Shown: positions 59,820 to 64,000 of the stretch, one piece after another | How positions within the stretch are numbered: the stretch's first letter is position 1 | Layout: every line of letters starts with the position of its first letter | Program-made: the position numbers and the translations under genes | Notes under the pieces: model-generated | Seen by the model: only the letters and a program-made list of their open reading frames with translations | Told to the model about the DNA's origin: nothing | The model's database searches: none | Source of the DNA: Phycisphaerales bacterium | GTDB taxonomy: Bacteria; Planctomycetota; Phycisphaerae; Phycisphaerales; UBA1924 | Direction of reading: 5' to 3' | Length of the DNA: 64,000 nt | Assembly: GCA_020427395.1 (NCBI GenBank) | Contig: JAGQON010000017.1 | Coordinates: 21,509-85,508, forward strand

Positions 59820-60545
59820 ATGCCTGACTCAGAGAAGAACGCTTCGCCCCAGGTCCCGCTGCGGGTCGCCAACGACATCCAGCTCGATCACGATATCGCC
59901 GCGCTCCGTCGACGGGTGATCCGCGAGGCCTCAAGGGCAACAGATCTCATTCGCCAGTCGCTCATGGTCCTGACCGACTCGACCGAAGCGGGCATCAATG
60001 AGATCCGCGAGATCGAGCGAGAGATCGACGAGGAGGAAGTCCGAATCGAAGAGGAGTGCTTCCGGATCATGGCCCTCCAGCAGCCGTTTGGTTCCGACTT
60101 CCGCATGCTGACCTTCTGCCTGAAAGTCAACTCCGATATCGAACGCCTCGCGGACCACGCCGCCTCGATCGCCAAGATCAGCAAGAAACTGATGGAGATC
60201 CACCTGACCTGGCCCAAGGCCATGCTGGAGATGATCCAGCGTGTTCCGCTGATGTGCGACGAACTCCTGCGGGCCGTGATCAGCGCCGACCCGGACGCCG
60301 CCCGTGAGGTCGTCGCCCGAGACAAGGCGATCGACAAGCTCGACAAGCAGGTTTTCCGCGAGCTGACGGAGATCATCCAGCTCAATGCCGGAGACGCGAG
60401 CAAGTACATGCTGATGTACCGCGTCTCGCGCGAGCTCGAGCGTGTCGGCGATCTGCTCGGCAACATCGCCGAGGACATCATTTACCTCGTGACCGGCGAC
60501 ATTGTGCGTCATGAGCACAAGGCAGTAAGCAACAAACCCAAATAA
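59820..60545 (+). CDS. phoU: PhoU-like phosphate signalling regulator
   Basis: 241 residues from the ATG at 59820, with AAGGA about six bases upstream; an upstream in-frame ATG overlaps the leader. Two three-helix bundles are visible, with the paired metal-binding motifs EIEREIDEEEVRIEEECFRIMALQQPFGSDFRML (in parts) and NSDIERLADHAASIAK, then SRELERVGDLLGNIAEDIIYLVTG. PhoU controls the Pst transporter and PhoR. No pst or phoR genes are adjacent. Confidence 0.9.
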   Translation: MPDSEKNASPQVPLRVANDIQLDHDIAALRRRVIREASRATDLIRQSLMVLTDSTEAGINEIREIEREIDEEEVRIEEECFRIMALQQPFGSDFRMLTFCLKVNSDIERLADHAASIAKISKKLMEIHLTWPKAMLEMIQRVPLMCDELLRAVISADPDAAREVVARDKAIDKLDKQVFRELTEIIQLNAGDASKYMLMYRVSRELERVGDLLGNIAEDIIYLVTGDIVRHEHKAVSNKPK

Positions 60546-60572
60546 CAAACCGGGCTCGGGCTTCAAATAGAG

Positions 60573-60578
60573 TATCCT
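60573..60578 (+). promoter_or_regulatory. -10-like box before the first zinc-ribbon membrane gene
   Basis: TATCCT, then six bases (GAACGG), then the ATG at 60585. No Shine-Dalgarno site is present. Confidence 0.45.
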
Positions 60579-60584
60579 GAACGG

Positions 60585-62105
60585 ATGCTCATTGTCTCGC
60601 TGATCCTGATTCTCATAGGTCTGGCCTTGCTCGTGCTCGCGATGAGGGGGCGTATCGTCGCGCGAGGATCATTCTGCCGCGCATGCGGGTTCGACCTGCA
60701 CGGGCTGATGGCTGATGATGAGGCTTCGAAGTGCCCAGAATGCGGGCGCGAGGTTGGGAAGCCCGGCACGACACGGGCGATCCGGAAGGCCAGGAGTCGC
60801 CGCCTGCTGGTGGTATCGATCGTCCTGCTGCTGATCGGATCCGGTTTATCGGTTGTGCACTTCAGCGGCAACGCGTCGTCGTTCTACTCGGCCATGCCGC
60901 ACCGCATCGTGCTCAGCGCTTCAAAGTGGGGTGACGATGATGCCATCGATGAGATCATCGCCCGCCTGAGCCCCAAGCAACAGACGCCTGAATGGGTCTG
61001 GGAAGACGCGATAGGGCTCGCCATGACGCACCAGCAGGACGAAGGGCAGCAGTGGAATCCGCGTTGGGGCGAGGTGCTCTCGCTGGCAATCCAGGCGAAC
61101 CGGCTGAGCGATGAGCAACTCGCCAGTGTGGTCCGCAACGGCACCCAGATCGATGTCTGGCTTCGAGACAAGATCCGCCCAGGCGATTCGTATGTCGGGT
61201 ACCTTTGCGAGCAGCGTTCCAAGCGGCTGAGTGCTTTGACCCGTGCCGATACCGGCTTCATGCTTGATGCCGAGATCATCGCGGGCGGCGTGATCGAGGA
61301 CGGCGTCGAAGTCTCCAATGGAATAGGTGGCGGAAGTTCATCAGCCACGAGTTTCATCTTCAATACCAACGGCGCGACGGGCATGATGGCCACGGGCAGC
61401 GGGGTAATGCTTCCACGCTCGAGGCAAAACAACCTGCAGGTGGGGGATACCTTCGAGATCTACATGGATGTGCAGATCAAGCTCAGGGGAAAAACCGAAG
61501 ACCGCGAGATCGTGGCCGAGCCATTCCGGTTTTCCCAGCAGGTCACGGTGGTGGGGGAGGACGAACCGATCGTGACCGTCTTTGAGGACCCGGCCGCGGC
61601 CAAGCAGATCCGCGAGGGGCTGAGCATCGAGCCCATCATGGCTATGAGTCCGGAGAAAGTGATGGTGGGCATCCAGAGCGAGGTCGCGAACAGCACCCTG
61701 GTCTTTACAGCGAAACCCGAATCCATAGCGGGCAAGATCTACCTGCGTCACCACACCGATGGCGAGCTCTTTGAGACGAACAGTGTCACGACCATTGCAA
61801 CGCCCATCGATCCGAACCAGAGCCCGCCTTCGAGCATCCGTCACTCGCACCAACTGTCCATCTACATCAAGGAGGACGACCTGGAGCGTCGAGCGGCCTT
61901 CAACCGGGTTATCCGCGACGGCGTGGTCGATGTTGTGTTCCTCACCGACCCGTCGGTCTCTGAGTCAAACCCGAAGATTGACGAGGTCGTCGATCTGCGG
62001 CTGGTGTTTGTGGGTGTGCCGGTGATCGTTGTCGGTTCTGACGAGGCCCTCGGCCTCGATCCGGGCGAGAGCATGACGGCTGCGAGTGCGTATGTAGAGG
62101 ATTAG
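60585..62105 (+). CDS. Membrane protein with zinc ribbon, tandem copy 1
   Basis: 506 residues. An N-terminal membrane helix (residues 1-20) is followed by a C-x2-C...C-x2-C zinc ribbon (CRAC and CPEC, about residues 26-50), then a second helix (about 68-85) and a long exported domain with no known match. The layout matches the downstream gene, and short stretches align (for example NRLSDEQLASVV here with RRLSEEQLLEYV there), so the two are tandem paralogues. Function unknown. The start is probably leaderless. Confidence 0.7.
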   Translation: MLIVSLILILIGLALLVLAMRGRIVARGSFCRACGFDLHGLMADDEASKCPECGREVGKPGTTRAIRKARSRRLLVVSIVLLLIGSGLSVVHFSGNASSFYSAMPHRIVLSASKWGDDDAIDEIIARLSPKQQTPEWVWEDAIGLAMTHQQDEGQQWNPRWGEVLSLAIQANRLSDEQLASVVRNGTQIDVWLRDKIRPGDSYVGYLCEQRSKRLSALTRADTGFMLDAEIIAGGVIEDGVEVSNGIGGGSSSATSFIFNTNGATGMMATGSGVMLPRSRQNNLQVGDTFEIYMDVQIKLRGKTEDREIVAEPFRFSQQVTVVGEDEPIVTVFEDPAAAKQIREGLSIEPIMAMSPEKVMVGIQSEVANSTLVFTAKPESIAGKIYLRHHTDGELFETNSVTTIATPIDPNQSPPSSIRHSHQLSIYIKEDDLERRAAFNRVIRDGVVDVVFLTDPSVSESNPKIDEVVDLRLVFVGVPVIVVGSDEALGLDPGESMTAASAYVED

Positions 62106-62111
62106 TTCGCG

Positions 62112-63641
62112 ATGATATTGATCCTTCTCATCATGATGATGGCGGCCGTGCTACTGCTCTGCGTAGGCATCAATGGACGCGTGATAGCGAGGGGGCACTT
62201 CTGCCCCCGTTGTGAATACGACCTTGAGGTCATTCGGGATCAGCTGCCATTTGCACGCTGCCCAGAATGCGGCTTCCAGTTCGATCCGGGCGTCTCTCCA
62301 ACAACTGAGCGACGAGAGCATCGTAAATGGCTCTTTGCAATCGCGATCGTCATCGTGCTCATTCCGATCGGTGTGGGTGCCAGTCAGTCGAGACGGTGGA
62401 AAACAACGATCTACCCCCGTTTGCCTGACGGTGTCATCGTGAGCAGGGCGATCGAACGAGACTCTATTGCGTTCGATGAACTGATGAGCAGAGCATTGGC
62501 ACGACCAGACCAAGAACAACTTCATGAAGCGAGTTGGAAGACGATTATTGAGCATGCCATCGAGCTCTTGAGGCCTTGGGAGCCGTTCAAGATGACGGGT
62601 CAAGTGTTTGTTGATCATCGGTGGGCCCAGTTGCTTGCCCACGCGATCAACACGCGCCGGCTCAGCGAAGAGCAGTTGCTCGAGTATGTCACAGAGGTCA
62701 TGAAGTACAAAGTCGTCTTGCCTTCCCGCATCGCGACAGATTCTGAAGAGATGTACTACAAAGCCTTGCACAACACCGGAGTGGCCATCGCCGGAAACAT
62801 TGAGTCAGGGCAAGATGAGTACATCTTCGATATCTCCCTGATTGAGCTCGGAGTCGTCGGGGAGGATGCGCCCGTCACGCTTCGAGAGCAAGTCTTTCGG
62901 ATGGGGCTTCTCGCGACAGGACCAGGGACTGATACAGTCCCTGAAGTACCAAGCCATGGCGCCATAGACGGAGTTCAATCGCTGCTCGAGGATAAGGAAC
63001 TCGGCGTATTCAAGTTTTACACACGCTCGCGGATCACAATCATTGACGGCGTGACCAACGAGACAATCGCATGGAAAGACATCACGACAGTCCATCCATG
63101 CGAGCTCGTGTCACACGACGCGGCCGTCCCGGCAAGCATCGAAGACCCGGAAGTCAACTTCCACTACTGCGATTGGATGGATGTCGGCAAGCTCAACCTG
63201 CATGCCGATACACACATCGATCAGCTGCCCTCAGAGGGTGAGCCGGTGATGAGCATTGGCGTCTCGTTTCCCACCAGAGATATCGACTACGGGATTGCTC
63301 TGGATGTGCTGGTTAGATTGGGCGATGAGACCCTGTTCCTGGGCTCTTGTGTTCGCAGTCCGTTGTTTCAGGACCATTACCCATACCGGGCAGTAACCCT
63401 ATTCGCGCCCCCGATGGGATCTCCCGAGAGGGTCCGCCTGAAAGCCTTTATGGACAACATCCTCGATGCAGGGCGAGTGGAGGTGGTGCTCCGCACCAAC
63501 CCGGAGCGGGCAATCGGTTACCCCGGGATAGAACAGGTTGTTGATTTCAATGCAAACTTCAGAGATGTTGGGCTGACGATCAACAAGGCGAATATGCGCC
63601 CGCACCCGTATTATGGCTACAAACCGCAGTGTGAGATTTGA
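62112..63641 (+). CDS. Membrane protein with zinc ribbon, tandem copy 2
   Basis: 509 residues, six bases after copy 1. The same order is seen: helix, zinc ribbon (CPRC, CPEC), helix (LFAIAIVIVLIPIGVG, about residues 75-90) and a long exported region. Overall identity to copy 1 is low beyond the first 90 residues, so the duplication is old. Its codons look somewhat less GC-rich than those of copy 1. Function unknown. Confidence 0.68.
   Translation: MILILLIMMMAAVLLLCVGINGRVIARGHFCPRCEYDLEVIRDQLPFARCPECGFQFDPGVSPTTERREHRKWLFAIAIVIVLIPIGVGASQSRRWKTTIYPRLPDGVIVSRAIERDSIAFDELMSRALARPDQEQLHEASWKTIIEHAIELLRPWEPFKMTGQVFVDHRWAQLLAHAINTRRLSEEQLLEYVTEVMKYKVVLPSRIATDSEEMYYKALHNTGVAIAGNIESGQDEYIFDISLIELGVVGEDAPVTLREQVFRMGLLATGPGTDTVPEVPSHGAIDGVQSLLEDKELGVFKFYTRSRITIIDGVTNETIAWKDITTVHPCELVSHDAAVPASIEDPEVNFHYCDWMDVGKLNLHADTHIDQLPSEGEPVMSIGVSFPTRDIDYGIALDVLVRLGDETLFLGSCVRSPLFQDHYPYRAVTLFAPPMGSPERVRLKAFMDNILDAGRVEVVLRTNPERAIGYPGIEQVVDFNANFRDVGLTINKANMRPHPYYGYKPQCEI

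Positions 63642-64000
<359 letters not shown>

Overview
The window looks like a chromosome segment of a GC-rich planctomycete, most likely of the Phycisphaerae. This is an inference from gene content. The supporting signs are an exported protein ending in a VPAPGG...RRRR sorting tail, a dockerin-like secreted protein, a prepilin-type protein, a CheX-containing chemotaxis operon, and a 16S rRNA gene (3' end, minus strand, right edge) that is followed by a terminator and a protein gene instead of a 23S gene. No phage, insertion sequence, CRISPR array or known defence system was seen.

Layout. 1-4.7 kb: a partial GT2 glycosyltransferase, a methyltransferase, a lipoprotein, a VOC protein, a DUF1569 protein and an Eis-like acetyltransferase. 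4.7-10.6 kb (minus): the fatty-acid/phospholipid operon rpmF-plsX-fabH-fabD-fabG, with an asparagine-synthase-like gene placed between fabH and fabD. 10.8-17.5 kb: tRNA-Lys, a sorting-tail exoprotein, an AraC regulator, small genes, an XRE-cupin regulator, a GH15 glucoamylase-like enzyme and a prepilin-like protein. 17.5-19.6 kb (minus): acpP-fabF and fliN. 19.9-23.9 kb: DUF1444, DUF3052, an FkbM methyltransferase, a TrpG/PabA amidotransferase, a hypothetical protein and a dockerin-like protein. 23.9-32.5 kb (minus): an incomplete peptide transporter (OppA and OppB only), a secreted protein, ferredoxin-NADP reductase, a coiled-coil lipoprotein and a protein with a CX4CH motif. 32.7-38.6 kb (minus): the chemotaxis operon cheB-cheW-cheR-cheA-cheX-cheY. 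38.7-41 kb: tRNA-Leu, an acidic hypothetical protein and a glycogen-synthase-like glycosyltransferase.

41.0-52.9 kb is the most unusual part. Three SPFH-domain genes (one with seven predicted membrane spans, plus HflC-like and HflK-like genes) run directly into an ABC-2 ATPase/permease pair and a large membrane-anchored protein of unknown function. A second ABC-2 permease gene is transcribed divergently. The tight spacing suggests one machine. I regard it as the best candidate here for an undescribed system: an SPFH cage coupled to an ABC-2 exporter.

52.9-64 kb: purC, a GH10-fold protein that appears to lack both catalytic glutamates, a ComEA-like protein, mfd, phoU, two tandem zinc-ribbon membrane paralogues, a terminator and the 16S 3' end.

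A repeated sequence-level signal is a -10-like hexamer (TATNNT/TACACT) placed 5-8 bases before a start codon that has no Shine-Dalgarno site. It occurs at eight genes and suggests that leaderless transcripts are common. Other genes have clear GGAGG-type sites, several with GTG or TTG starts. All functional calls rest on reading motifs by eye; no database search was possible.
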